A stretch of 62,833 nucleotides of DNA from NCBI GenBank assembly GCA_016722025.1, contig JADKGZ010000005.1, positions 195,001 through 257,833 on the forward strand. Direction: 5' to 3'. Made by a program: the position numbers and the translations under genes. Under the pieces are notes generated by a model. The model was given only the letters and a program-made list of their open reading frames with translations. It had not been told where the DNA came from and ran no database searches. Source of the stretch: Acidimicrobiaceae bacterium (GTDB lineage: Bacteria; Actinomycetota; Acidimicrobiia; Acidimicrobiales; Ilumatobacteraceae). Position 1 is the stretch's first letter, and each line of letters begins with the position of its first letter. Below, in pieces: positions 45,731-55,364 of this stretch.

Positions 45731-47521
45731 GCGCTCGCGCGCTGGCCTGGTCGGTGCGGGCAGCGCTGGCCATCCCGTTCGTCGTGGCGCTGGTGGCGCT
45801 GGCCGGCAGTCACTGGTCGCCGGTGCTCGACCTGGCGATGACCGAACTGCGCGTGCGTGACGTGCTGGGCCCGCACACGCCACTCATCGGTCTGCCCGGC
45901 CGCATCGGCACCTTTCCCGACCAGGGCAGTCATCCCGGGCCGCTCAGCTTCTACTTGCTCGCGCCCGTGTACCGCCTGCTGGGCAGCACCGCGTACGGCT
46001 TGTTGGTCGCTGCCGCGGTCATCAACGTTGCCGCCGCCTGGACAGCCATCTGGGTGGCCGGCCGTCGCGGGGGTGGCCGCCTGGTGCTGGGCGTCGCAGC
46101 GGTGTTGATGGTGGTGATGGCGTGGCTCGGCGCCAGTGTGCTCACCCAGCCATGGAACCCGTACTTGCCGCTGGTCAGCTTCGTGGTCGTGGTGCTGTCG
46201 GCGTGGGGCGTGCTCGACGGCGACCACCTGCTGCTGGTGTTGCTGGTGGGTTTCTCCACGCTGTGCGCGCAGACGCACGTGCCGTACCTGGCCCTGTGCG
46301 TGGCGTTGTGCGTGGTTGCCTTCGGTGCCGTCGGCTGGCGTTGGTGGCGCTCGGGCCATCGAGCGCAGGGCGCGCACATCGGTGCTGGTGGCGGTTGCGC
46401 TCGGCGCGGTGCTCTGGTTGCCCGTGCTCGTCGATCAGGTCCGCCGGACACCCGGCAACATCACGATGCTGCGGCGGCACTTCCTGTCGCCGCCCGAGCC
46501 ACCGGTGGGGCTCGCGGTCGGCGTGAAGACCGTGATGGCTCACTTCGACATCGTGCACGTGGTCAGCTCGTCGCTGCGGCGTGGTGACAACTCGATCGAG
46601 AGCCTCGACGATCTGGCCGGCGGACGGTGGGGCGTGGGCGCCGTGGTGCTGCTGCTGTGGGTTGCCGCTGCGGTCGTCTCGTTGCGGCTCACCGATCGCC
46701 GGATCCGACGCTTGCACGCAGTGGTGGCCGTCAGCACGGCGATGGCCTTCTTCTCCACCGCCCGCATCTTCGGCAAGGTCTGGTACTACCTCACGTTGTG
46801 GTCGTGGTCCATCGCACTGATCGCCGTCGCGGCATCGGTCTGGACGTTCGTCGCCTGGTGGGAGGCCGCCGGGCGGCGCCGATTGCCGGTCGGTCGCGCT
46901 GCAATGGCCGTGCTGGCGCTCGCAGGAGTGGTCTTCGTGCGCGACTCGATGATGGTCGACCCTCCGGAGGATCACCTGTCGCGCGGGCTCGACGCACTTG
47001 TCGACCCGACGGTCGATGCCTTGCGCAGCGGCGAAGGTGCTGCCACCGGCCCCGACGGTGTGTACGCCGTCATCTGGGACGATGCCTACTTCTTCGGATC
47101 GCAGGGTTACGGCCTGATCAACGAGCTGGAACGGCGTGGCTTCACCGCCCGCGCGTACAACACCTTCCGGGTACCGGTCACGCCGCAGCGCATCATCGAC
47201 CCGTCGCAGGCCACCGCCGAGGTGGCGCTGGTGACCGGCGTCAACGTGGCCGACTGGCGCACACGGCCGGGCGTGGTGGAGGTCGCCTACTACGAGCCGC
47301 GCAACGCCGCACAGCTGGCCGAGTTTGCACTGCTGCGCGAGCAGGCGATCGACGAGCTGCAGCGTGCGGGCCTCGCCGACGTGGTCGCGCTGGTCGACAC
47401 CAACCTGATGCTTGCCCGGCTCGACCCACGGCTTCCCGATGGGGTGGAGGCCCAGCTCGCGCGCATGCTGGTGCTGGGCGAGGAGACGGCCGTGTTCATC
47501 GCGCCGCCCGGGTCGTTCTGA
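45727..47521 (+). CDS. GT-C-like membrane glycosyltransferase (frameshift in sequence at about 46350)
   Basis: Restored length about 597 residues. The N-terminal part has one helix and then LDLAMTELRVRDVLGPHTPLIG and SHPGPLSFYLLAPVYRLLG, shared with the next gene. The frame breaks after VGWRWWR. Removing one base at 46348-46352 continues as RAIERRARTSVLVAVALGAVLW and on through more helices to a soluble C-terminal domain (about 440-597). The shared acidic ELR-x-x-DVL loop resembles the donor loop of GT-C enzymes. The ATG overlaps the Ppm1-like gene (ATGA), and the stop shares one base with the next ATG. Confidence 0.82.
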
Positions 47522-49269
47522 TGAGCGCGCTGATCACATGGGGGCGCCGGCGGTGCACGCCCACCGCCGCGCTGCTGGCGCTGACGTTGGCACCCTTGCT
47601 CGTGGCCGTGCTGCACGCATGGCGCGCCGGGTGGGTGCCCATCGGCGACCACGGGTTGATCGAGCTGCGCGCCGCCGACGTGCTGACGGCTGATCACCCG
47701 TGGCTGGGCACCTGGACCTCGGCGTCACTGTCGGCGGGTACCGATCTCAACAACCCCGGCCCGCTGCTGTTCGATCTGCTGGCCCCGTTCGTGAAGCTCC
47801 TCGGCGGCAGCGCTGGTGCCGTGATCGGTGTCGCTGCGATCAACGGTGCCGCGTGTGCCGTTGCGCTGTTCCAGGGTCGACTGCTGGCAGGCAGGCGCGG
47901 CGAGCTGCTGATGGCCGCCGCGTGCCTGTCGCTGAGCTGGTCGATGGGCAGCGAGATGCTGGTCGATACGTGGCAACCGCACGTGCTGCTGCTGCCGTTC
48001 CTCGCCTTCTTGGCCGCTTCTGCGGCCAGCGCGGTCGGGCACGTGCGGTCGGTCGCCTGGATGGTGGGGTTGGCCAGCCTGCTCGTGCAGTCGCACCTCA
48101 GCTTCACCTACGTGGTGGCGCTCGTCGGCGCCGCCGCGCTGCTGCTGTGCTGGCGGTCGGTGAGGTTGGCGCGCCCTGCTCCCGGCGGGCAGCCGCCGTG
48201 GCGTCGCGGTGCGGTGGTCGCCGGCGCGGTGGCATTGCTGTGCTGGGTGCAGCCCGTGTACGAGCAGCTGTTCGGCCCCGGTGAGGGCAACCTGAGCCGA
48301 CTCGCCGGTGCCAGTTCATCGTCCTCCGACACCATCGGCGCCGGCCTCGGGGTGCGGCTGGTGGCACACATCGTGGCGATTCCGCCGTGGTTCCTGCGGC
48401 CGTCGTTCCAGGACTCGATACCGATCACGCCTCGCTCGGAGGATGGCTTGGTGCACGTGGCCGCGTGGCCGCCGCTGGCGCTGTCGTTCGTTGCACTCGC
48501 TGCCGTGCTCGCAGTTGCCCTCTGGTGTGTGCTGCTGCTGCGCCGCGCCGGCGACCGCGCACTGGCGCATCTGCTGCTCGTCGTCGTGGTGGCCGTGATC
48601 GGTGCGTTGGGCACGATGCTGGTGATGCCACTCGGCCCGCTCGGGTTGGCGCCTCATCAGATGAGGTGGTTGTGGCCGATCAGTGCGCTGCTGTGGTGGT
48701 CGCTCGCCGCTGCTGCGGCGAGGCTGGCGCCCGCCGGCTGGTGGGTCAGTCGCTTCCGTGCCCGGGTCGCGATGGGCGCGATCGTGGTGCTGGTGATCAT
48801 CAACCTCCCGGCGCACCTCACCGACGGTGGGCCGGCCACGTTCCGGCAGTACCGGCCGGTCATCTCGTCGATGATCGACCAGTTGGAGCAGGTGCAACTC
48901 GCCGAGCCGGCGCAGTTCGACACTGCGAACCTGCGCTTCGCCGAGCCGTTCAGCGGCCCCGTGCTGTTCGTGCTGCTCGACAACGGCCAGCCGCTGACGG
49001 TGGTGGACGAAGGTTTCGTCCGCCAGCTCGGTGAAGGCCGCCGGGCGTCGGGTGAGGAGCGCTGGATCGTGCGCGTGCTGGAGCGCGACGCGGCGCTCGA
49101 CATCGATCCAGCAGCTCAGGTGCTGGCGTTCGACGACGGGCTCGACGCGGCACAGCGCGAGGAGATCGACACGCTGCAGGCGTCGGGGGAGGATCCGCAG
49201 CGGCTGGAAGCGCTGGTGGCCTTGCGCCGGTCGCTGATGGTGGCGGTGGTGCTCATGCCGCTGGGGTGA
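47521..49269 (+). CDS. GT-C-like membrane glycosyltransferase, paralogue of the preceding gene
   Basis: 582 residues. The motif DHGLIELRAADVLTADHPWLG and NNPGPLLFDLLAPFVKLLGG line up with the preceding gene, so the pair arose by tandem duplication. About ten membrane helices are followed by a soluble C-terminal domain from about 450. The intact frame gives a reference for repairing its neighbour. The last 17 bases overlap the convergent GT2 gene. Sugar and acceptor are unknown. Confidence 0.83.
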   Translation: MSALITWGRRRCTPTAALLALTLAPLLVAVLHAWRAGWVPIGDHGLIELRAADVLTADHPWLGTWTSASLSAGTDLNNPGPLLFDLLAPFVKLLGGSAGAVIGVAAINGAACAVALFQGRLLAGRRGELLMAAACLSLSWSMGSEMLVDTWQPHVLLLPFLAFLAASAASAVGHVRSVAWMVGLASLLVQSHLSFTYVVALVGAAALLLCWRSVRLARPAPGGQPPWRRGAVVAGAVALLCWVQPVYEQLFGPGEGNLSRLAGASSSSSDTIGAGLGVRLVAHIVAIPPWFLRPSFQDSIPITPRSEDGLVHVAAWPPLALSFVALAAVLAVALWCVLLLRRAGDRALAHLLLVVVVAVIGALGTMLVMPLGPLGLAPHQMRWLWPISALLWWSLAAAAARLAPAGWWVSRFRARVAMGAIVVLVIINLPAHLTDGGPATFRQYRPVISSMIDQLEQVQLAEPAQFDTANLRFAEPFSGPVLFVLLDNGQPLTVVDEGFVRQLGEGRRASGEERWIVRVLERDAALDIDPAAQVLAFDDGLDAAQREEIDTLQASGEDPQRLEALVALRRSLMVAVVLMPLG

Positions 49270-50005
49270 CACGCCGATGGCGAGCGAGCGCCCGCCGGAT
49301 GCGGGCCAGATCGGCGGTGGCACGCAGTGAGGCAGCCAGGGAGAGCTTCGAACCGGCCACGTCGTGCCACTGTTGCAGCGGCACCTCCAGGAAGTCGGCG
49401 GTGCCGCGGTGCTGGTGCGCCAGCCGGCCGAGCAGCTCCACGTCGAATGCCCAGCGGCTGGCAAACGGGTCGTCGAGCGCCGCCTGCAGCGCGGGACCAC
49501 CGCGGAACACCTTTGCGCCGCACTGCGTGTCGTAGACCTGGAAGCCCAGCACCACGCTGCTGAGAGTGCCGAACACGCGCCCTGTGTAGTGCCGTGGCAG
49601 GGATCGCTCGATCTGGTGGCCGAGCAGGCCGACTCGCGAACCGAGCGCAACGACGTGGCCCTGGTGACAGGCGTCGATGAGGCGGGCGACTTCTGTTGCG
49701 GGGGTGGCGAAGTCTGCGTCGCAGAAGCCGACCACGTCGTAACCGGCGGCGAGCGACCAGAGCAGCCCCTGGCGGACCGCCTCGCCCTTGCCGCGGTTGC
49801 GAGGCCGCTGCACGACGTGCACGCGAGCGTCAGCCGCCGCGGCCTCGGCCAGCAGTGCGGCGGTGGCGTCGGTGGAGCCGTCGTCGACCGCGACCACGTC
49901 GCAACCCGCCACCCGCGCCAGCTCGCTGAGCGCAGCGATGCGCAACCGCGCGGCTTCGTTGTAGCAGGGCACCACGATGGCAACGCCCAGAGACGAAGGC
50001 GCCAT
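49253..50005 (-). CDS. Polyprenyl-phosphate glucose synthase-like GT2 glycosyltransferase
   Basis: 250 residues. IVVPCYNEAARL, DDGSTDAT, the metal motif CDADFATP and especially DTQCGAKVFRG match the dolichyl-phosphate glucosyltransferase (ALG5) branch. It has no C-terminal membrane helices. It should make a polyprenyl-phosphate hexose, probably glucose, complementing the mannose-type enzyme at 44993. It is the last gene of the five-gene minus-strand operon 55262-49253, and its ATG shares one base with the previous stop. Confidence 0.88.
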   Translation of the reverse strand: MAPSSLGVAIVVPCYNEAARLRIAALSELARVAGCDVVAVDDGSTDATAALLAEAAAADARVHVVQRPRNRGKGEAVRQGLLWSLAAGYDVVGFCDADFATPATEVARLIDACHQGHVVALGSRVGLLGHQIERSLPRHYTGRVFGTLSSVVLGFQVYDTQCGAKVFRGGPALQAALDDPFASRWAFDVELLGRLAHQHRGTADFLEVPLQQWHDVAGSKLSLAASLRATADLARIRRALARHRRVTPAA

Positions 50006-50748
50006 CACTCGTGCTCCCGACGGCACACGGCCCACACGCTGAGCCCGGCGAACGGCAGGCGCCGGCGAGCCGCAGCCAGACCGAGGCGGGCGTCGGCATC
50101 GAGCACGCCGCCGACGGCCCGGGTGAACATCGGGCCGTGGTTCCAGCCGGAGTGGACGACCGACGGCGCCTCGCGTGGCGGCCGGACTCGTTCGAGCAGC
50201 CGCTGCGCGGCGCGAGGGGGCACCAGCGACAGGAAAAGAGAGCCCTGTTGCACGACGGTGAACGATGGTGCCAGCAGTGCGCGCAGCGTGGCGTGAGTGT
50301 GTCGCCGGTAGTGGCCCAGCGCCTGGTCGTGGCTGGTGAACAGCCATTGGTGAGCCGGCACGCTGGCGATGAGCAGCCCGCCCGGCTGCACCCGCTGAGC
50401 GATGGAGCCGGCAACGAACTCGGCGTCGTCCTGCACGTGCTCCAGCACATCGAGCGCGAGCACCAAGGGGTACTGCTGGCTGGGCGGTTGCGCCGTACGC
50501 AGCAACCCGGGGTCGATGGTTTCGGTGAGGTCGTCGAGGGTGTAGTTCGCGTCCCAGCAGACGATCTGCGAGGTGGTGGGCAGCTCGGCCAGCAACTCGG
50601 TGGCGAACCAGCTGTCGCCGGAACCGATGTCGAGCACCGAGGTGGGTGCCGGCTGCACGTGGCGGTGGATCAGCCGGCGGAAGAAGCGCGCGCGACTGAT
50701 CTCCCATGGGTGCCGGTTGTCGCCGTCGGGTCGTTCACGTAGATCCAC
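50005..50748 (-). CDS. Class I SAM-dependent methyltransferase
   Basis: 247 residues. The SAM motif SVLDIGSGDSWFATELL is followed by VLALDVLEHVQDDAEF and LIASVPAHQWLFTSHDQALGHYRRHT, the Methyltransf_11/23 pattern often found beside membrane glycosyltransferases. The C-terminal third is Arg-rich with a hydrophobic end that may touch the membrane. The GTG start at 50748 overlaps the preceding GT-C gene by 14 bases. The substrate is probably a sugar or lipid-linked sugar; this is inferred from context. Confidence 0.85.
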   Translation of the reverse strand: MDLRERPDGDNRHPWEISRARFFRRLIHRHVQPAPTSVLDIGSGDSWFATELLAELPTTSQIVCWDANYTLDDLTETIDPGLLRTAQPPSQQYPLVLALDVLEHVQDDAEFVAGSIAQRVQPGGLLIASVPAHQWLFTSHDQALGHYRRHTHATLRALLAPSFTVVQQGSLFLSLVPPRAAQRLLERVRPPREAPSVVHSGWNHGPMFTRAVGGVLDADARLGLAAARRRLPFAGLSVWAVCRREHE

Positions 50749-52657
50749 GGGCGCCCAAGCTACTGCCGCCTCCTCGTCGCGACTGCAGGAAGTCGCACAG
50801 CGGCGTGTTGCCGTCGGCAGCGATGGTCGGGCGCAGGTTGTCGGTGATGGTGGCCTGGGCGAGCGAGGGCGCAGCGAAGGCGAACAGGCTCTGCCTGCCG
50901 GCCACCTGCACGCGCAGGCCACCGCTGATCGGGTCGGAGGTGATGTCGACGAGGGCCGGCAGATCGCCCAGGGAAACCGCGACACCGATCGCCGGCTCGC
51001 CGTCGACAGGTGTGTAGCTGGCAGTGGCTGCGCCATCGGCGAACGTGATGTGCACGTCGCCTTCGGGCGCCGAGACGATGACGGGGGTGTCTGTCGACTC
51101 GATCGTGCCCCGCAGCCGGCGCTCGCCTTCGGCGAGCTCCAACGGCACCCACCGCGTTTGCTCGGCGATGTACAACCCGGCACACTCGCCGTCGATCGCG
51201 ACGATGCCGTCGCGGGGTGCGCTGCTCGCCGGCAGCAGATCGATCACCGATGGTGGCGGGCCACCGAAGATCGCGTCGTCGACGCGGTAACGCATCTCGG
51301 TGAACCCGGGCTGCTTCAGGTTCTGCGTCCACACGGCCAGTGCCACGTTGACCCAGGTGCCCCACACCACGAGCACGGTGACCAGCCAGCGAACCCCGCG
51401 GCCGGCCGCACCGGCCGGCAGGGCCACCGTGGCCACCGCCGCGGCTGCCGGAACCACCAGCGCCGGCAACATGTCGGTGAGGTAGCGGTTGGCGACGAAG
51501 CCGATGAGGAAGGTGGGGGCCGCGCCGGCGAGAGCACCTGCGAGCACGGCCGCCAGCGGCCACGATCGGCGACGAACGATCACCCACACCCCGAGGATCG
51601 CGAGGAGGAAGAGCAGCGTGGCCGAGGTCGGCAGCGACGAAGCGGGCGTGTTGCCCTCCAGTGGGTACGAGCCGTGTTCGGTGGCGAGTGGCCCGAAGCG
51701 CACGAATGGCAGCAGTCGCTCGAACCGCACGGTGTCGGGCCGCAGGTAGTGCACCACGGTGGTGGGCAGGAAGCGGAGGCTGAAGAAGCTGCCGTCGTTG
51801 CCGGCGAACCACGCGGCGCGGGCAGGGTTCTGCAGGCTGAGCAGCTGTCGGTCCGCCGGCAGGTCGAGCAAGGTGCCGAACTTGGCGAGGTTGACGGCCA
51901 CGTTGAGCAGCAGCCCGCCGACAGCGCCGGCACCGGCCGCCACGGCGACGCGGCGGTGGCGGCGCCACAGCAGGACGCCGGTGAACCCCACCGCTGCGAG
52001 CGCGCCGATGCCGACGCTCGATCGGGTGAGCACCGTCGCTGTCGCCAGCGCGACGGCCACGAGGACGGTGTGGCAGCCGGGCGCTGCCCACATCCGCAAC
52101 GCAGCGGTGGCGGTGAGGAGGAAGAGGGCGAACGCCCACAGCTCGGTCTCGTCGTAGACGCTGTTCCAGCCCGCCAGGCTGAGCGCCGGCGAGCAGGCAA
52201 CCGCGGCGACGAGCACTGCGTACCGGCGAGGTGAGCCACCACCGAGCAACGAGGCGACGCGACGAGCAAGGTGGAAGGTGGTGGTGCAGGCAACGAAGAA
52301 GGCGGCCACCATCGACACCGCCGAGAGACGGCCATCGGCCCAATGCCCGAAGAGCGCGAAGGGTAGGCGCAGTACAGCCAGCGTGGGGCCGTAGTAGAGG
52401 TACGTCTTCCCGTCGATCAGGAAGCCCTCCGGCCCGGGGATGTGCGCAGGCACGTCGAGACGCCCGCGCAGGAAGGCGTGGGCCTGGGCGTCGTAGAAGT
52501 CGGTGCTGAAGCCGCCTCGGTCGAACAGGTCCCATGGCCGCCAGCGGCTGACCACCAGCAGGAAGACGATGGTTGCCGCCAGCGTGATGCGGCGCGACCA
52601 CAGCGACTCCGGCGTGCGGTGCCAGACCCACACGCGACGGGCGGCGGTGGTGATCAC
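50735..52657 (-). CDS. GT-C membrane glycosyltransferase
   Basis: 640 residues. First helix ITLAATIVFLLVVSRW, then the long outer loop FSTDFYDAQAHAFLRGRLDVP with acidic residues and YLYYGPTLAVLRLPFALFG. About ten helices follow, then a beta-rich outer domain (about 450-630, VDITSDPISGGLRVQVAG). This layout is common for large actinobacterial arabinosyl- or mannosyl-transferase-like proteins. The GTG start overlaps the acyltransferase stop by four bases (GTGA). Confidence 0.82.
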   Translation of the reverse strand: MITTAARRVWVWHRTPESLWSRRITLAATIVFLLVVSRWRPWDLFDRGGFSTDFYDAQAHAFLRGRLDVPAHIPGPEGFLIDGKTYLYYGPTLAVLRLPFALFGHWADGRLSAVSMVAAFFVACTTTFHLARRVASLLGGGSPRRYAVLVAAVACSPALSLAGWNSVYDETELWAFALFLLTATAALRMWAAPGCHTVLVAVALATATVLTRSSVGIGALAAVGFTGVLLWRRHRRVAVAAGAGAVGGLLLNVAVNLAKFGTLLDLPADRQLLSLQNPARAAWFAGNDGSFFSLRFLPTTVVHYLRPDTVRFERLLPFVRFGPLATEHGSYPLEGNTPASSLPTSATLLFLLAILGVWVIVRRRSWPLAAVLAGALAGAAPTFLIGFVANRYLTDMLPALVVPAAAAVATVALPAGAAGRGVRWLVTVLVVWGTWVNVALAVWTQNLKQPGFTEMRYRVDDAIFGGPPPSVIDLLPASSAPRDGIVAIDGECAGLYIAEQTRWVPLELAEGERRLRGTIESTDTPVIVSAPEGDVHITFADGAATASYTPVDGEPAIGVAVSLGDLPALVDITSDPISGGLRVQVAGRQSLFAFAAPSLAQATITDNLRPTIAADGNTPLCDFLQSRRGGGSSLGARGST

Positions 52658-53817
52658 AGCACCACCAGGCTCAGCACGGTGAGCAGCGCGCCGCCCGCGA
52701 AGCCGGCGACGATGGTGGGCGTGGTCGGTGTGCGCAACCGGCGCACCGGCCGCTCGACCAGCGCGTGCAGCGCCCAGCCGACTGCCAGCGAGACGGCGAC
52801 CAGCAGCACCAGCAACAGGGGCCCATCGAGGCCGGTGCGGTCGCGGGTGAGCACCGACATCACCGGCCAGTGCACCAGGTACAGCGAGTAGCTGACGGTG
52901 CCCAACCAGCGCAGCGGGCCCCGCGCCAGCAGGGCGGCGACCCGGCCGTGCTGCAGCAGACCGACGATGGTGGCAGCGGCGACCAACGCGACCAGCGAGT
53001 AGCCGCCGCGCAACAGCCACGGCGGTGTGTAGTCGACGAAGAGGAACAACCCGAGCAGGAGCAGCAGCCCGGTGCCGGCGGCACGGTCACCCTGGGCAGG
53101 GCCGCGCAACTGCCAGCGATCGCTGCGCTGCCACAACGCGAGCAGCACGCCGACGAACAGCTCCGGCATGCGCAGCAGCGTGTTGAACTCGAGCGACGGC
53201 TGCCAGTCGGTGACCACGTTGGACAGCGCCGCCGGCAGCACCACGCCGAGCACGGCGACGACCCCCAGCACGAGTGGTGGCCGCGTGGCACGAGCGACCA
53301 CCACGAGCAGCAGGGCGAGCAGGATGTAGAACTGCTCCTCCACCGCCAGCGACCAGGTGGGCCCCAACGGACCGACGATGGTTTGCAGCAGCTTGCTCTC
53401 GCCACCGGCGACGACGTGCCAGTTGGTGACGTTCCACGTGGCGGCGATCGCGTCGGAACGTTGTGCCGCGAGCGGCCCGGAGATGCTGAGGAGCACGACG
53501 GCGAGCACGACCGCACCGGCCGCTGGCCACAGGCGGCGGATGCGCCGGGCCCAGAACAGGGACAGGTGGATGCGCCCGGTGCTCGAGTGCTCGCGCAGCA
53601 GCAGCGACGTGATGAGGAAGCCGCTGAGCGTGAAGAACACCGAGACGCCGATGAACCCGCCTCGAACCCAGCCGGTGAGACCCGCTTGGGCACAACCGTG
53701 GTAGCCGACGACGGCAGCGATGCAGATGCCGCGCATGCCGTCGAGCGATGGCTCGTAGCGGTCGAGCGCGCTGGTGGGTGATGCGGTTGGTGCCGCGCGT
53801 GACGACGCGTGGGTCAT
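52654..53817 (-). CDS. Acyltransferase 3 family membrane protein
   Basis: 387 residues with ten or so helices. Signatures: YEPSLDGMRGICIAAVVGYHG (the conserved His is in YHG), GFIGVSVFFTLSGFLITSLLL, RRIRRLWPA, and WSLAVEEQFYILLALL. The family adds acetyl or other acyl groups to sugars of cell-surface glycans. No SGNH domain is attached, unlike the gene at 59096. It overlaps its neighbours on both sides by four bases. Confidence 0.9.
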   Translation of the reverse strand: MTHASSRAAPTASPTSALDRYEPSLDGMRGICIAAVVGYHGCAQAGLTGWVRGGFIGVSVFFTLSGFLITSLLLREHSSTGRIHLSLFWARRIRRLWPAAGAVVLAVVLLSISGPLAAQRSDAIAATWNVTNWHVVAGGESKLLQTIVGPLGPTWSLAVEEQFYILLALLLVVVARATRPPLVLGVVAVLGVVLPAALSNVVTDWQPSLEFNTLLRMPELFVGVLLALWQRSDRWQLRGPAQGDRAAGTGLLLLLGLFLFVDYTPPWLLRGGYSLVALVAAATIVGLLQHGRVAALLARGPLRWLGTVSYSLYLVHWPVMSVLTRDRTGLDGPLLLVLLVAVSLAVGWALHALVERPVRRLRTPTTPTIVAGFAGGALLTVLSLVVL

Positions 53818-55262
53818 TGCGGCATGTCGCTGCGCAGAGCGCCACCTCGCCACGGCGTGAACTCGTAGACGAACTGGTAGGCGAACATCGTCGGCCACAC
53901 GCTGACCAGCAATCGGTCGGCGCGGCCGATGGTGCCCGTGACGACCGTCGAGCCGCTGAGGCCGAGTGCATCGAGCGGCAGCCCGGTGTGGCGGAACGAC
54001 ACCTCTTCCAGGCCGGCTTCCTCGGCCACGCGCAGGAAGCGGCGGCGGGTGAAGAAGCGCAGGTGCGTTTCGTCGAGCACACCGCGTTGGTCGTAGTCGA
54101 AGCGGCCGGCGGTGATGCGGAATCGCGGGTACCAGTGGCTGATGTTGGGCACGCTGGCGATGATGGAGCCCAGCGGGCGCACACGGCCGGCCATGTCGCT
54201 GAGCAGGCGAGCCGGATTCGGCAGGTGCTCGATGATGTCGGCGGCCAACACCAGGTCGAAGTCGCCACCGACATCGTCGGGGATGCCGTCGGCGAGGTCG
54301 GCGCGCACGAACCGGCTCATCCGCTCGGTCACGCCCTCGGCGGCGGCGATGTCGACACCCACCACCGTGTGCCCGGCGTCGGTGAGCGCCTTGGCGAGCC
54401 AGCCGGGGCCGCACCCCACGTCGAGGATGCGCATCGGCGAGCGGCCCTGCAGCATCTGCAGGATGCGCCCGTGCGAGCTGTACGGAGAGGGCTTGAACGC
54501 GTATGGCTCGGCCACGTGCCCGAGGTGCCCGCTGCCGAAGCCGGAGCGACCCAGGCGATAGCGAACCGTGTCGATCACGACGTCCTTGGCGTACTCCAGC
54601 CCGTTGACGTGGCAGATCTCGTCGCCGTAGTACGTGGGAATGGGCACTTCCACGATCTTCATCTTCGCGTCGGCCAGTTGCAGGATGATCTCGGTGTCGA
54701 AGTCGAACCCGTCGGAGTTGCCCACGAACGGCAGTTGCGCGAGAGCGCTCACCCGGTAGGCCCGGTAGCCGGAGTGCCACTCGCTGAGCTTGAGCCCGGT
54801 GAGCGTGTTCTGAGTGGTGGTGAGGATGCGATTGCCCACGTACTTGTACAGCGGCATTCCGCCCTTGCGTGCTTCGCCGCGGTGCATCATGCGCGAGCCG
54901 AACACGGCATCGGCCTCGCCGTTGACGATGGGGTCGATGATGTCGCCCATGATCTCCGGCGCGTACTGGCCGTCGCCGTGCAGCAGCACCACGACATCCC
55001 AGCCGTGGTTGATCGCGTAGGTGTACCCGGCCTTCTGGTTGCCGCCGTACCCGAGGTTCTGCGGGTGCCGAACGACGGTGAGGTGGAAGCGTGGGTTGCT
55101 GCCTTCGTACTGCTGCGCGACGCCGTGGGTGTCGTCGGTGGAGTGGTCGTCGTGCACGAGCACCTCGGCCAGCCGCAACTGCGTCGCATCGGGGATGCGG
55201 TCGAGCACGCGTGCCAACGTCGTCTCTGCGTTGTACGCCACCACCAGCACGCCGACCTTCAC
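53814..55262 (-). CDS. Fused GT2 glycosyltransferase and SAM-dependent methyltransferase
   Basis: 482 residues. Residues 1-245 are a GT2 domain of the DPM1-like branch: VGVLVVAYNAETTL, DDHSTDDT, LLHGDGQYAPE and DFDTEIILQLADAKM. From about 290 comes a class I methyltransferase: RILDVGCGPGWLAKAL, VVGVDIA, VLAADIIEHLPNPARLL. Two steps on one lipid-linked sugar, transfer and methylation, would be joined in one chain. The GTG start at 55262 has AAAGGGG seven bases upstream. It is the first gene of the minus-strand operon, about 100 bases from the divergent GT-C gene. Confidence 0.9.
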   Translation of the reverse strand: MKVGVLVVAYNAETTLARVLDRIPDATQLRLAEVLVHDDHSTDDTHGVAQQYEGSNPRFHLTVVRHPQNLGYGGNQKAGYTYAINHGWDVVVLLHGDGQYAPEIMGDIIDPIVNGEADAVFGSRMMHRGEARKGGMPLYKYVGNRILTTTQNTLTGLKLSEWHSGYRAYRVSALAQLPFVGNSDGFDFDTEIILQLADAKMKIVEVPIPTYYGDEICHVNGLEYAKDVVIDTVRYRLGRSGFGSGHLGHVAEPYAFKPSPYSSHGRILQMLQGRSPMRILDVGCGPGWLAKALTDAGHTVVGVDIAAAEGVTERMSRFVRADLADGIPDDVGGDFDLVLAADIIEHLPNPARLLSDMAGRVRPLGSIIASVPNISHWYPRFRITAGRFDYDQRGVLDETHLRFFTRRRFLRVAEEAGLEEVSFRHTGLPLDALGLSGSTVVTGTIGRADRLLVSVWPTMFAYQFVYEFTPWRGGALRSDMPQ

Positions 55263-55364
55263 GACAGCACCCCTTTCGGCGGGAAAGGCTAGTGCCGTGG
55301 CACCGCCGAGCCGCCCATGCCCGTGCGGTCCGCTGCAACACGGTGGCGCTACCGTGTGCCTTGC

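Noticed and set aside
54000..55292. 514-codon plus-strand ORF opposite the GT2-methyltransferase fusion
   Set aside because: The composition is that of an antisense shadow (V/H/G/R-rich), and the minus strand carries clear GT2 and SAM motifs.
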